Positions 1 through 8,405 of a stretch of DNA of 64,000 nt are shown piece after piece. The stretch covers positions 310,001 through 374,000 of the forward strand of contig OZ242278.1 in assembly GCA_965207475.1 (NCBI GenBank), in the 5' to 3' direction. This stretch comes from WTFY01 sp011523795. GTDB lineage: Bacteria; Pseudomonadota; Gammaproteobacteria; UBA4575. The notes under the pieces were generated by a model, which was given only the letters and a program-made list of their open reading frames with translations, ran no database searches and was not told where the DNA came from. The translations under genes and the position numbers were made by a program. Within the stretch, counting starts at the first letter, position 1. Each line of letters begins with the position of its first letter.

Positions 1-526
1 CAGGTTTCATATACAGGGTAAGTACCATTACCTTGCCCGCACCCTTTTCCAAAACATGATCGGCAAGAAATTGCATGGTGTCTCCACTATCACCCAGATC
101 GTCGACTATCAATATGGTTTTGCCCTGCATCGGCATCGAAATTTCATCCTGTATCCGAGGCTGCCCATGCCGTTTCCCTGGCCCCGTATAGGCCGACACG
201 ACAACGGTACCAAACCGGATCTTTGCAGGGTGCTGGGAACAACCTCCAACCAGGTGGTCATAAAGCAAAACACCGGGTAACAGGCCACCCATTGCAACCA
301 TGAGTACAGATGTAATCCTGTCCGGCTTCCCTGACATTCTCTGCTGATAGCCATGAACCTGCCTGGCCAGTTCCAGGCAGACTGCAGATTCAACAAAATC
401 CGGCACCAAAAGGAACCTCAGCTCGTCATCAGGAATCTCGATTCCCTGCGGATTGCGCCAGTAGTCAAGGTCAACGGTGTCTATACAGTGTTTCATGGGT
501 GACGTGCAGGAGGATGTACTTTCCAT
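1..526 (-). CDS. Phosphoribosyltransferase-family protein (3' end cut off)
   Basis: The reading frame is open from an ATG at 526 (second in-frame ATG at 496) down to base 1, so the C-terminus lies outside the window. The visible part is about 175 residues. Its key motif is ILIVDDLGDSGDTM, the PRPP-binding loop of type I phosphoribosyltransferases (hydrophobic strand, two Asp, then small residues and Thr), preceded by a hydrophobic GGLLPGVLLYDHL segment that resembles the start of the PRTase core. Such enzymes transfer phosphoribose from PRPP to a base, often hypoxanthine, guanine or xanthine; the substrate cannot be read from this fragment. No convincing Shine-Dalgarno lies before either ATG. 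A good promoter lies about 250 bases upstream, at the end of the helicase gene. Confidence 0.75.
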   Translation of the reverse strand, partial: MESTSSCTSPMKHCIDTVDLDYWRNPQGIEIPDDELRFLLVPDFVESAVCLELARQVHGYQQRMSGKPDRITSVLMVAMGGLLPGVLLYDHLVGGCSQHPAKIRFGTVVVSAYTGPGKRHGQPRIQDEISMPMQGKTILIVDDLGDSGDTMQFLADHVLEKGAGKVMVLTLYMKP

Positions 527-779
527 CAAATCGTCGTATGAATGCTCGAACAGGGTATGATTTCATATCGCCAAGGCAGTCATGCACCAAAACCTGCCGC
601 CTCTCCCGGGAGTTCATGAGAAATATTTCAAAAACCCGAGGTTAACACGATCGATAATCTAGTTTAATAATATTCAGTATTACTTTGAATAAAAAGTTAT
701 TTCCTGTTTCAGAATTACGATTCTCCAAACAGTCCCGTGTCGCGATGCAAGCCCCGGGTACCAGAATCGACGGATAGGC

Positions 780-808
780 AGTATCCGCAGGTACACACAG
801 CCTGTCAA
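780..808 (-). promoter_or_regulatory. Sigma-70 type promoter at the end of the helicase gene
   Basis: On the minus strand TTGACA (808-803) is followed by a 17-base spacer and GATACT (785-780), a near-consensus promoter. It overlaps the stop codon of the AddA-like gene. Transcription would start near 773 and read towards the phosphoribosyltransferase gene, leaving a leader of roughly 250 bases. Seen in sequence; activity is inferred. Confidence 0.55.
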
Positions 809-3800
809 AGGTCACACGAATCATCTGCAGGCTCGCCGGAAGGAAAGCTCCATTCACGCCATCCCTTCAACAGCGGGAAGTAAAGGCCCAGCCTTATGGG
901 ATGATTCTCCATCCTGCTCATCACCTCCGCGTAGTGTTCCAGTTGTTCACGGTAGCGCATTTGTTCCTGGTCCAGGAAATCTTCAAGCTTTCCGCCATGG
1001 GTACTTGCCTTGAAATCGATGATCCAGCGGGTTCCCTCTTCATCCACGAACGTTCGATCGATAATGACGTGCACGACCGTACTGTTTTCCACGCAACTCA
1101 ATTCCAGTTCGGAAGCTGCCTTGTCATGCGCCCTGCTCAACACCCACCTTCCCCTCTCGTCTTCCAGGGTGGACCTGAGTGCCGCACATACTTTCTGGTG
1201 GGCAGGTTTTATCCGGTTCTTCGGCACTGCAAGACGTTCAAGCAGCGTGTAACCCGTCTTTTGGAGGTTTTCGATCTCGGCCGGATTCACGTTTTCGATC
1301 CCTTTGGACCCAATGAACTGAAGCAATCTGTGCAACACGGTTCCGATGTGCCGCGCTGTCTCTCCTGCCCAGTCAAAACTGATCGCTTCACGGCCATGTA
1401 AATTCTCGTCATCCCTGCTGCAATGCACCTCAATTGGCTGCCCGGGAGCGGGTAGAAACCATTCCAAGTCCAGGCGGGTGCGCATGGGCTGGGAAATCAC
1501 GGCCATGCCGGTAGCATTTCCTGTCGCCCCGACCTCCTTTGAACTTCGAAACCCGGCAAGACAAGACAGGTAACGCTTTTCAACTGCCGGCCAGAGGCAC
1601 GCAAGGAGCGAGTTCCTCTGCGGCTTGAGCCCTGCTGTAACACCGCTTTGCTCCTGTACGTGCCCGAGCAGATACAGGCGATGCCTGGCCCGGGTAGCTG
1701 CCACGTACAGTAACCGACCCTCTTCAAAATTTCCCTTTACCCTGTCCAAGTACTGCAGATACGAGGCAAGCGACCCTTTCTCCTCACCTGACCGGCTGAC
1801 CGGGGCAAGAAGCAGGTCGCTTGCACCCGATTCCCGGCCACGCTCCAGCCAGTCCAGCAGTTTCTCCTCGCTGCCTTTTGGAACCCGTCCAAGCCCCGGG
1901 AGTATCACTGTATCAAATTCCAGCCCTTTCGCCTTGTGGATTGTCATGAGCTGCAAAGTACCGCTCGCCCCGGCATCGGGCAGGGCAAACAACTGGTCAA
2001 CCTGCTTGTCCAGCTCCTGGAAATTTGGCACGTCCCGTTCTTCCCCGATTTCCTCAAGCAACTGGAAAAATACCTCTCCATCCTCAAGACCGGCCCTTGT
2101 GTCCACACAAGCGGGTCCGCCCAGCGTAATCCACGTACCTTCAACGCTGTCCCTCAGTGAGCCGCGACCCTGCCCAGATATGGCTGCATCCAGTACCGGC
2201 AATACCCTGGCAACACGCCTCTGACCGTCCGGACTCAGCCGTGTGACGCGCTGTTCATCGTGCAGCAGGTCGAGTACCGTTCGATTCCAGTCATCGCCTG
2301 CCAGGGAATGAAGGTCGGAAAGTGTCAATCCGCAATACGGTGCACGAAGCACAGCCAGCCACGCTATCCGGTCATTCAGGCGGCTCAATGCCCTGGTCAG
2401 TGCAAGCAAGTCCTGGACCAAGGGGCGATGGGACAGCTTCTCGATTTCAACGGCCTGGTAGTGCAGCCCTGCGGCCTGAAGCTGCCTTGCAATCTCCGTG
2501 AGATGCGTGCGTGCCCGCACGAGCACTGCGATCGTGCCTTCGGGGGACATTGATCTTGCCTCCCTGACAATTGACACTACCTCGCCAGCCTCCGAAGCAT
2601 CATTACGCTTGTCCGATGGACAAATGGTTACCGCTTCGGATACCGAGCGCGGATGAAAAGACTCCGATCTCGCAAAGGATACGGCTCCCTCGTTGAAGCT
2701 GTCCTGCTTCGGCAGGACAAGCCTGAAAAACCGGTTGATCCAGTCCACGATCCCCTGTTGCGAACGGAAATTTACTGCAAGACACAGGTACTCGAGCTGG
2801 ACCTGGCTGATCCCGTGTTCCTTCGCGATGAAAAACAGCCCTACTTCCGCTTCACGAAAACGATAAATAGACTGCATGGGGTCACCCACGACGAACAGGG
2901 TCCTGCCGTCTCCAGGCTGCCAGCCTGTCGTCAGCAGTTCGAGCAAGTTGAACTGGCTGAAAGAAGTATCCTGGAATTCATCTACCAGCAGGTGCTGTAT
3001 TCGATAATCCATGGACAAGGCAAGATCAGTGGGGTCATCCGCACTGCCAAGCGCCGTGATGGCGGCTTGCACCAGGGCCGTAAAGTCAACCTGCCCATGT
3101 TTTCTGAAAACAAGTTCAAGGTGGGCCGAAGCCACACGCAACAGCTGTACCAGTGCTCTCAAGGTAGACCATTCCTGGTCCGTATATTCCCGTGGAGGCA
3201 ATTTCGGCAGCCATTCAAGCTTCTGAAGCAGGCCATCCTGGTCTTTCATTGACCGGAGCAAGGCCACCATGCGCTCTTTCATCTCATGAAAATAATCCTT
3301 TTCATGCTTGTCAGCGGCTTCCCCCTGTGAGGGAAAGCCCTGGTTCTTGTTCACGTTCCTGCGCCAGCGGCCACCCTGTGTCAGCAGCAGTTCTGCAATA
3401 CCTTCCCATTGACCACGGTGCTCAAGGTCAGCTCCAGGCAGCCTTTCAAGGCCAGCGCAGCAAGCAATCTTGGAATGACTTCCATGCGGCAGATGGTCGG
3501 CTGCAAAATGCAACAGCGTGATGAGTTCCGGGATCACTCGGCGGGGGAAATGGGCAACTAGGCCCTGCAACGCATCGGTAACCAGCCGTGCCGTGGCATC
3601 CTCCAGCCTTCCTCGCTCCAGTTTTGAATCATCCGCGCAGGCAATGTGACGAAGCCACAGGTCCCGGTGCCCCAGCATGGTCGAAATCAATTCCTCCAGT
3701 CTGTCCAGGCGGTTGTCCAGGCACCTGGCCAAATGCGCAACGGCGTCTGACCAGTCAGATTTCAATTCGAGTTCCATAACAGTACTGCGCGCTGCCTCAA

Positions 3801-4266
3801 GATACAGTCTCTCGGGATCTTGCGTTATGGCGGGGACCGAACCGAACCGGGAAAGCACTGGCATTTGTCGTACAAGCGCCATGCATAAAGAATCGATAGT
3901 CTGGACCCGCAGGCGTGTCGGGTTCTTGATCAGTTGCCAGCCTTTCTCCACATCGCGAGCCAGTGCTTTTCGTGCCAGTTCCCATGTACGTAGTTCATGT
4001 TCCTCCTCAGGCATCTCATTGCGACTGGCCGACTGCAGCGCAAGCACTATCCGCTGTCGCATCTCTCCCGCCGCCTTGCGCGTGAACGTGATCGCCACAA
4101 TTTCCTCGGGCGCCTCGACACCAGCCAGGAGCACGAGAAAGCGTTGCATCAGCAATCCGGTTTTCCCGGACCCTGCGGGCGCCTGTACGATAAACGACCC
4201 GGAAGGGTCCAGCGCACGCATGCGCGCCGGCTGGTCGCCCTTCCCTTGCACCTTTTGACTAGCCAT
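805..4266 (-). CDS. AddA-like UvrD-family helicase-nuclease
   Basis: An SF1A (UvrD/RecB/AddA) helicase of about 1150 residues with a C-terminal nuclease domain, expected to unwind and trim double-strand DNA ends for repair together with the AddB-like product encoded just upstream. Motifs in order: Walker A APAGSGKTGLL near residues 28-38, motif II LLVDEFQDTS, motif III VVGDPMQSIYRFR, motif V MTIHKAKGLEFD, motif VI LLYVAATRARHRLYLL, and near the C-terminus the PD-(D/E)XK core WIIDFKAST. The ATG at 4266 is chosen because AGGA precedes it and because it overlaps the end of the upstream gene by eight bases, implying translational coupling; an earlier in-frame start at 4335 would lie deep in that gene. 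The length and the nuclease domain fit the AddA-like proteins of Proteobacteria better than UvrD or Rep. Confidence 0.88.
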   Translation of the reverse strand: MASQKVQGKGDQPARMRALDPSGSFIVQAPAGSGKTGLLMQRFLVLLAGVEAPEEIVAITFTRKAAGEMRQRIVLALQSASRNEMPEEEHELRTWELARKALARDVEKGWQLIKNPTRLRVQTIDSLCMALVRQMPVLSRFGSVPAITQDPERLYLEAARSTVMELELKSDWSDAVAHLARCLDNRLDRLEELISTMLGHRDLWLRHIACADDSKLERGRLEDATARLVTDALQGLVAHFPRRVIPELITLLHFAADHLPHGSHSKIACCAGLERLPGADLEHRGQWEGIAELLLTQGGRWRRNVNKNQGFPSQGEAADKHEKDYFHEMKERMVALLRSMKDQDGLLQKLEWLPKLPPREYTDQEWSTLRALVQLLRVASAHLELVFRKHGQVDFTALVQAAITALGSADDPTDLALSMDYRIQHLLVDEFQDTSFSQFNLLELLTTGWQPGDGRTLFVVGDPMQSIYRFREAEVGLFFIAKEHGISQVQLEYLCLAVNFRSQQGIVDWINRFFRLVLPKQDSFNEGAVSFARSESFHPRSVSEAVTICPSDKRNDASEAGEVVSIVREARSMSPEGTIAVLVRARTHLTEIARQLQAAGLHYQAVEIEKLSHRPLVQDLLALTRALSRLNDRIAWLAVLRAPYCGLTLSDLHSLAGDDWNRTVLDLLHDEQRVTRLSPDGQRRVARVLPVLDAAISGQGRGSLRDSVEGTWITLGGPACVDTRAGLEDGEVFFQLLEEIGEERDVPNFQELDKQVDQLFALPDAGASGTLQLMTIHKAKGLEFDTVILPGLGRVPKGSEEKLLDWLERGRESGASDLLLAPVSRSGEEKGSLASYLQYLDRVKGNFEEGRLLYVAATRARHRLYLLGHVQEQSGVTAGLKPQRNSLLACLWPAVEKRYLSCLAGFRSSKEVGATGNATGMAVISQPMRTRLDLEWFLPAPGQPIEVHCSRDDENLHGREAISFDWAGETARHIGTVLHRLLQFIGSKGIENVNPAEIENLQKTGYTLLERLAVPKNRIKPAHQKVCAALRSTLEDERGRWVLSRAHDKAASELELSCVENSTVVHVIIDRTFVDEEGTRWIIDFKASTHGGKLEDFLDQEQMRYREQLEHYAEVMSRMENHPIRLGLYFPLLKGWREWSFPSGEPADDSCDL

Positions 4267-6979
4267 TGGAGATTTCCTGGTCGCCTTGAACGTTTTCCCG
4301 GGCCTTGAGCTCACGAATTCGGCACAAGGGCCCAAGCGAGCAGTATGTACACGTGGCTGAAGGATGCTTCGGGTTCACGCGCGCACTCCCTGCGCGGAAG
4401 TCCGCACCAAGCTTTTCCATTGTCGTGCGCCATCGCTCAAGCAACTCCTGCCAGGAATTGAACTCCGATGCACCGGGCATTTTTTGCCAGTGCCTTACCC
4501 CGGCCACCAGTGCCTCCTCCTCGGCCACGCCCCTGAATCCAATGGCCCCGGCTTTTACCTGTGCGATGAGAACACCGGCAAGATCCTTCTGAAACATCAT
4601 GCTGTAGAGCGGCAGCTGAGGCTCATCGGGCCTTTCGCCAAACCACTGGCTGGCCCTGATATCACCCGTCTTGTAATCAATCACTACACGCCTGCCGTCT
4701 TCAAGCTCATCAACACGATCGATCTTCAGCCGAACCCTGATCCCGCCAGCCGTTGCTTCACACTCTACTTCTCTTTCAATGACCCGAAATGGCTCCCTGT
4801 CCTTTTCCCGCTCCAGCCACTCATGGATCTGCTGGCAAAGCCGCTCGGCCTCGATCTCCCTGAAACGGGTCATGAAACCCTGTGGGTATTTTCCGGCAGT
4901 CTTGTCCATTACCTCGTTTACCGTAGCCCGGATAAAATCTGCCAGAGGCGCACTTTTCATGGCAGCAAGCTTCCTGCTGCTACCCAAATTTTCCCAGATC
5001 TTTTCAAGGATACGGTGGACCAGCAATCCGCGGGCCATGGCGTCCAGGCCGATGTTCGATTGCCGCAGGTCGCGGGCCCCAAGCCTGAGTTCCGCGAAAG
5101 CTCGAAACGAGCATGCAGCCTGGAGCTTGAAAACAGCGCTCCCGCCTTTTACACGACTGGCATCCGCCACAGCCACCTGGCTCTCCTCGAATTCGTCCAA
5201 AATTGCACTCGCCTGCACCGTGTCTCTCCAGAGCGGGGATGACGACAGGCCCAAGGACATGGAATCCCTTGAAGGCAGATGGACAAGCAACGGGCTGGGC
5301 CTCAGTTCCTCATCACCGCTTCGCTGGGGAAAACTCACGACAATTTCGCCTGCACTTTCCAGGATCCTGTTTGAAAGCGACTGTGCGGCTTGCAGTGCAA
5401 GGGTTTCACTTGAGCGGGGCAACCCGGTATCTCGCTGAACGGGTAAAGGGATAAACGGGTTTGGCCGGGAGGGCGGCGGCCAGGCCCCGTCATGCATACC
5501 CATTACCCATAAACAATCAAACTGCAGCCAGCTGGACTGGACAACACCGAGAACCTGAACAGGCGCGAAGCCGGTCCGAGGCTGGAAAATCCTTTCCTTG
5601 GCCATGCGTGTCAGCCGGCCAAGCGCAGCCGATGCACTCATCGAACCTGTAACCGGATCCAGCGAGGCAAACGTCGACAGAAGTTCCCGCCATGCCTCGA
5701 CACTCTGGTATTCCTCGCTCGACAATGGACGCCCTTTGGACCAGCCGGCAGCATCCAGTAAACCCGCGAAGCTTTCCGACCACCCTCCAGGCGTATCCGT
5801 GCGTGGACAGTCCCAGGCCACCCTGGCCCAGGCGTCGAGGTTTTCCACGAGCAAGGGACATGAATAGGGTTTTCCGGGCCGTGATGCGTGATAGCGTACA
5901 GTCTTCAGTTCCAGATCCGGCGCACCCGTCTCCCTCAGCCTGCTGTCAAGCATTGCCCTGGAACTGGCTTCCTCTTGCCACCCGGAGATGAAGGGTGAAC
6001 GCAGCAGTCTCGAGAGTTCATCCAGGGCAATCACCCGGTCGAGCAGCCGTAGCAGCCTCAATGCAGCGCCTACAGCAGGGAAACTGCTCAAGGGCAAGCC
6101 CAGAGAAAGATTGTAAGGCCGGGAGTTCGAATGAAGGCCCGGCTGCACGGCATGAGGAACCAGGATCCTGTCCAGGGCCTTGATGACGAGTTGCCGGTTT
6201 TCAGCGAAGTCTGGAACTACCACACCAACCTGCACGTCAGCATTTTCTTCAAGCCTTGCACGGACCCACCTCGCCATGCATTCCGCCTCCTGCCCTTCAT
6301 CAGCGCATGCGGTCATGGAAGCAGTACCCTGCATGCCGGCAGGTTTTATCCAGCTGACCTTGCAACCCGACTCGACCAGCGTCTGGATGAGCGACTCTTC
6401 TTGAGGAGTCAGCACATCGAAACCGAACAGTATCAGCTCATCAGGCAATACCCGTGCTAAAGCCTTGTTTTCGCGAAGCAGCCGGGCCGCAAGAAGGTCA
6501 GACGACAGCCAGCGCCCGCGCTCACACCGGGCATTAAATTTCATGGCCCAGTTCAAGAAGGCTTCGCTGTCGCTGTTATACCGGAACCGCTGCCTGGTCA
6601 GCGGCAAATGCCATGAATGGATCAGCTGCCAGGCCTCCTGTACCAGTTCCACGGTCCCTGGAATTTGCTGAAGAGGCTGCTCCGGCATGCTGTCGACGAT
6701 GATGTCTTGCCACAAATGCCTTTCCTGCACGGGTGTGAGCAGATGCTCACGGGTCGAAACACCACCTGATACCAGGATTTCTTCCCATATGCTCTGTAGC
6801 CAGTCCGTCCATGGCATCACTTGTGGAGTGGGCCAGACTTCGAGCCCTTTACTGGCTTGCGCATACTCGAAGCTCTGTCGCAGGCTCCTAGCCAGTCTCT
6901 TGTGCCCGGTAAGAATTGTCACCCCGCGCCTGAGGGCATCAAGCATGTCCTGAAGCGAAGAAGTCATCAGCCTGGCCAA
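4259..6979 (-). CDS. AddB-like PD-(D/E)XK nuclease (AddAB-type repair subunit)
   Basis: A 906-residue partner of the downstream helicase. The N-terminal half resembles an inactivated helicase domain, as in AddB. The C-terminus carries a RecB-type nuclease with VIDYKTGD and four cysteines placed as an iron-sulfur staple: Cys623 (in AACSFRAFAELRL) and the late cluster C877-X2-C880-X5-C886. In AddB this [4Fe-4S] cluster holds the nuclease fold together. The start is the TTG at 6979: a strong AGGAGG sits six bases before it, whereas the in-frame ATG at 6967 is too far from that site. It belongs to the type annotated in many Proteobacteria as a probable DNA repair protein next to a UvrD-like helicase. 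No recBCD genes are visible here. Confidence 0.85.
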   Translation of the reverse strand: MARLMTSSLQDMLDALRRGVTILTGHKRLARSLRQSFEYAQASKGLEVWPTPQVMPWTDWLQSIWEEILVSGGVSTREHLLTPVQERHLWQDIIVDSMPEQPLQQIPGTVELVQEAWQLIHSWHLPLTRQRFRYNSDSEAFLNWAMKFNARCERGRWLSSDLLAARLLRENKALARVLPDELILFGFDVLTPQEESLIQTLVESGCKVSWIKPAGMQGTASMTACADEGQEAECMARWVRARLEENADVQVGVVVPDFAENRQLVIKALDRILVPHAVQPGLHSNSRPYNLSLGLPLSSFPAVGAALRLLRLLDRVIALDELSRLLRSPFISGWQEEASSRAMLDSRLRETGAPDLELKTVRYHASRPGKPYSCPLLVENLDAWARVAWDCPRTDTPGGWSESFAGLLDAAGWSKGRPLSSEEYQSVEAWRELLSTFASLDPVTGSMSASAALGRLTRMAKERIFQPRTGFAPVQVLGVVQSSWLQFDCLWVMGMHDGAWPPPSRPNPFIPLPVQRDTGLPRSSETLALQAAQSLSNRILESAGEIVVSFPQRSGDEELRPSPLLVHLPSRDSMSLGLSSSPLWRDTVQASAILDEFEESQVAVADASRVKGGSAVFKLQAACSFRAFAELRLGARDLRQSNIGLDAMARGLLVHRILEKIWENLGSSRKLAAMKSAPLADFIRATVNEVMDKTAGKYPQGFMTRFREIEAERLCQQIHEWLEREKDREPFRVIEREVECEATAGGIRVRLKIDRVDELEDGRRVVIDYKTGDIRASQWFGERPDEPQLPLYSMMFQKDLAGVLIAQVKAGAIGFRGVAEEEALVAGVRHWQKMPGASEFNSWQELLERWRTTMEKLGADFRAGSARVNPKHPSATCTYCSLGPLCRIRELKARENVQGDQEISNG

Positions 6980-7359
6980 GCTACACCTCCTGATCCGCAG
7001 TTCTTTCCAGTCGAGCGTTCACCATGCAGTACAGGTCCATCCGGGTTACAGGCATGCCGTTTCACTGCTGATTGAAAGAAACCATATGCAGCGATTCGCT
7101 ATAAGGACACCTGGAGCATACACGAACAGAAGCTGAGCCTATGAATTACCTGGTTAGGGGGTTTTTAATGGGTGTGATGATTGGAATAATCATATTGCGG
7201 ATAAAAAAATCCCGGATATGACCGATACCGCTGTCCAGTCGGGGGACACGATAGCCATCATCGGGCAGGGACGAAATATCGGCAGGGATTTCGGAGCATG
7301 CATGCGAGTCCCCAGAATCCCGAAATAAGGGCAGCCAGCGCTCGACTCATGCACCGCAC
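6980..7359. other. Intergenic region with no confident gene
   Basis: This 380-base stretch separates the AddB-like gene from bacterioferritin. The only possible coding signal is a 26-codon frame on the plus strand (7141-7221) encoding a hydrophobic peptide with a basic tail (sequence begins MNYLVRGFLMGVMIG). An AGGGGG lies about seven bases before its internal ATG at 7168. An inverted ATGCAC/GTGCAT pair (7349-7354 and 7366-7371) spans the bacterioferritin stop but has no T-run. No terminator or RNA gene was recognised. Confidence 0.4.
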
Positions 7360-7833
7360 TTATTCGTGCATCTGCTCCTGGAGATAATTCTCGATACCCA
7401 CCTTGTCGATCAGGGCAAGCTGGGTTTCCAGCCAGTCTATATGCTCTTCCTCTGATTCCAGGATTTGCTCGAACAGCTCTCGACTGACAAAGTCACTGAT
7501 GGATTCCGAATAGGTGATGGCTTCACGCAATACAGGGACGGCTTCCATTTCCAGTCTCAGGTCACATTCCAGCATCTCTTTCGTGTTCTCACCCACATAG
7601 ACCTTGCCAATATCCTGCATGTTGGGTATCCCTTCGAGAAACAGAATGCGTTCCATCAACTTGTCTGCATGCTTCATCTCATCAATGGATTCGGCGTGTT
7701 CATGCTCTGCAATACGATGCAGGCCCCAGTCCCTGAACATCTTGGCATGCAGGAAATACTGGTTGATTGCCGTCAACTCGTTTTTTAACGCTCGGTTCAG
7801 ACGTGCAATTATTTCTGTGTTTTCCGGTTTCAT
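7360..7833 (-). CDS. bfr: Bacterioferritin
   Basis: A 157-residue cytoplasmic iron-storage protein that forms a 24-subunit shell, oxidises Fe(II) and mineralises it. All ligands of the dinuclear ferroxidase site are present: Glu19, Glu52, His55, Glu95, Glu128 and His131, one residue later than the E. coli numbering. Met53, the residue that binds heme between two subunits, is also kept, so this is a heme-containing Bfr rather than a non-heme ferritin. The gene is transcribed away from bfd, whose product reduces Bfr heme to release iron. The start has no clear Shine-Dalgarno but matches the family N-terminus. A Fur-like box lies about 100 bases upstream. Confidence 0.97.
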   Translation of the reverse strand: MKPENTEIIARLNRALKNELTAINQYFLHAKMFRDWGLHRIAEHEHAESIDEMKHADKLMERILFLEGIPNMQDIGKVYVGENTKEMLECDLRLEMEAVPVLREAITYSESISDFVSRELFEQILESEEEHIDWLETQLALIDKVGIENYLQEQMHE

Positions 7834-7933
7834 TGGACGCTAGATATGGATATGTCCCAAGTATGCATCAAGCGTGTCATGTTGTACAGGTCAGCGGTAA
7901 AGTCTTGAATTTGTGTGAAAATCTGTTCAGAAA

Positions 7934-7948
7934 TAAGAATTATTATCG
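7934..7948. promoter_or_regulatory. Putative Fur box between bfr and bfd
   Basis: The 15-mer TAAGAATTATTATCG matches the 7-1-7 Fur consensus TGATAATNATTATCA at 11 of 14 informative positions (5 of 7 in the left arm, 6 of 7 in the right). It lies just upstream of the bfd -35 element. Fur control of bfd is well known in other Gammaproteobacteria; here it is inferred from the match and its position. Confidence 0.55.
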
Positions 7949-7955
7949 TTCTCTG

Positions 7956-7985
7956 TTGCAATTAAATCTCATTCGTGTTTATAAT
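7956..7985 (+). promoter_or_regulatory. bfd promoter
   Basis: TTGCAA (7956-7961), an 18-base spacer and a perfect TATAAT (7980-7985). The expected transcription start is near 7992, within about two bases of the bfd ATG at 7994, so the message would be leaderless or nearly so. No Shine-Dalgarno precedes that ATG, which agrees with this. Confidence 0.6.
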
Positions 7986-7993
7986 AATTCACT

Positions 7994-8242
7994 ATGTACG
8001 TCTGCCTATGCCATGCCGTGAAAGAAGCAGAAATTGCTGCTGCAGTAGCGGGTGGCTGCAAGGACCTGGATACCCTCGGCGAGGTGCTGGGCGTCGGGAC
8101 CAGCTGTGAAATCTGTCGCTCGGAAGCGCAGTCCATCATAGACACCGTGCTGCGCAACGCATCTCAAGCTGAAAACGTCTGCAAGCAGGAACTGATTTCA
8201 AAAACCCAGGCCCCTCCCCTGCAGCAAGCCATCAATTTCTAG
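7994..8242 (+). CDS. bfd: Bacterioferritin-associated ferredoxin
   Basis: An 82-residue [2Fe-2S] protein that passes electrons to bacterioferritin heme so that stored iron is released. Cluster ligands are Cys4, Cys6, Cys38 and Cys41, that is C-X-C-X31-C-X2-C, the Bfd/BFD-domain pattern. The cysteine domain ends by about residue 55; the last 25 residues are a less conserved tail, a little longer than E. coli Bfd (64 residues). It diverges from bfr across 160 bases that contain a Fur-like site and a strong promoter, so the pair is probably co-regulated by iron. After the stop there is a bulged inverted repeat (8266-8302) with no T-run. Confidence 0.95.
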   Translation: MYVCLCHAVKEAEIAAAVAGGCKDLDTLGEVLGVGTSCEICRSEAQSIIDTVLRNASQAENVCKQELISKTQAPPLQQAINF

Positions 8243-8405
8243 CCATCCGTCTTTGACTCGATAAACACCACCACGGCATACTGGACAGAATCCAGGGTGG
8301 TGCACATGCCTTTGACCCAGCCCTTGCTGCCCCAGTGCGATTCGCTGGGCATGCCAGCTTGATCGTGAACCCGGGATACAGCGCATATCCTACAGGCGTA
8401 AAGCA

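Noticed and set aside
4364..5242. Plus-strand frame of 292 codons opposite the AddB-like gene
   Set aside because: Antisense shadow of a gene with clear nuclease and iron-sulfur motifs; no start signal of its own.
8266..8302. CACCACC/GGTGGTG inverted repeat with inner CTGGA/TCCAG stem after bfd
   Set aside because: Large bulge and no T-run; could be chance. Not called a terminator.
8198..8386. Minus-strand frame with a CPVC knuckle after bfd
   Set aside because: Only one Cys pair, overlaps the bfd 3' end, no Shine-Dalgarno and no second metal-binding pair.
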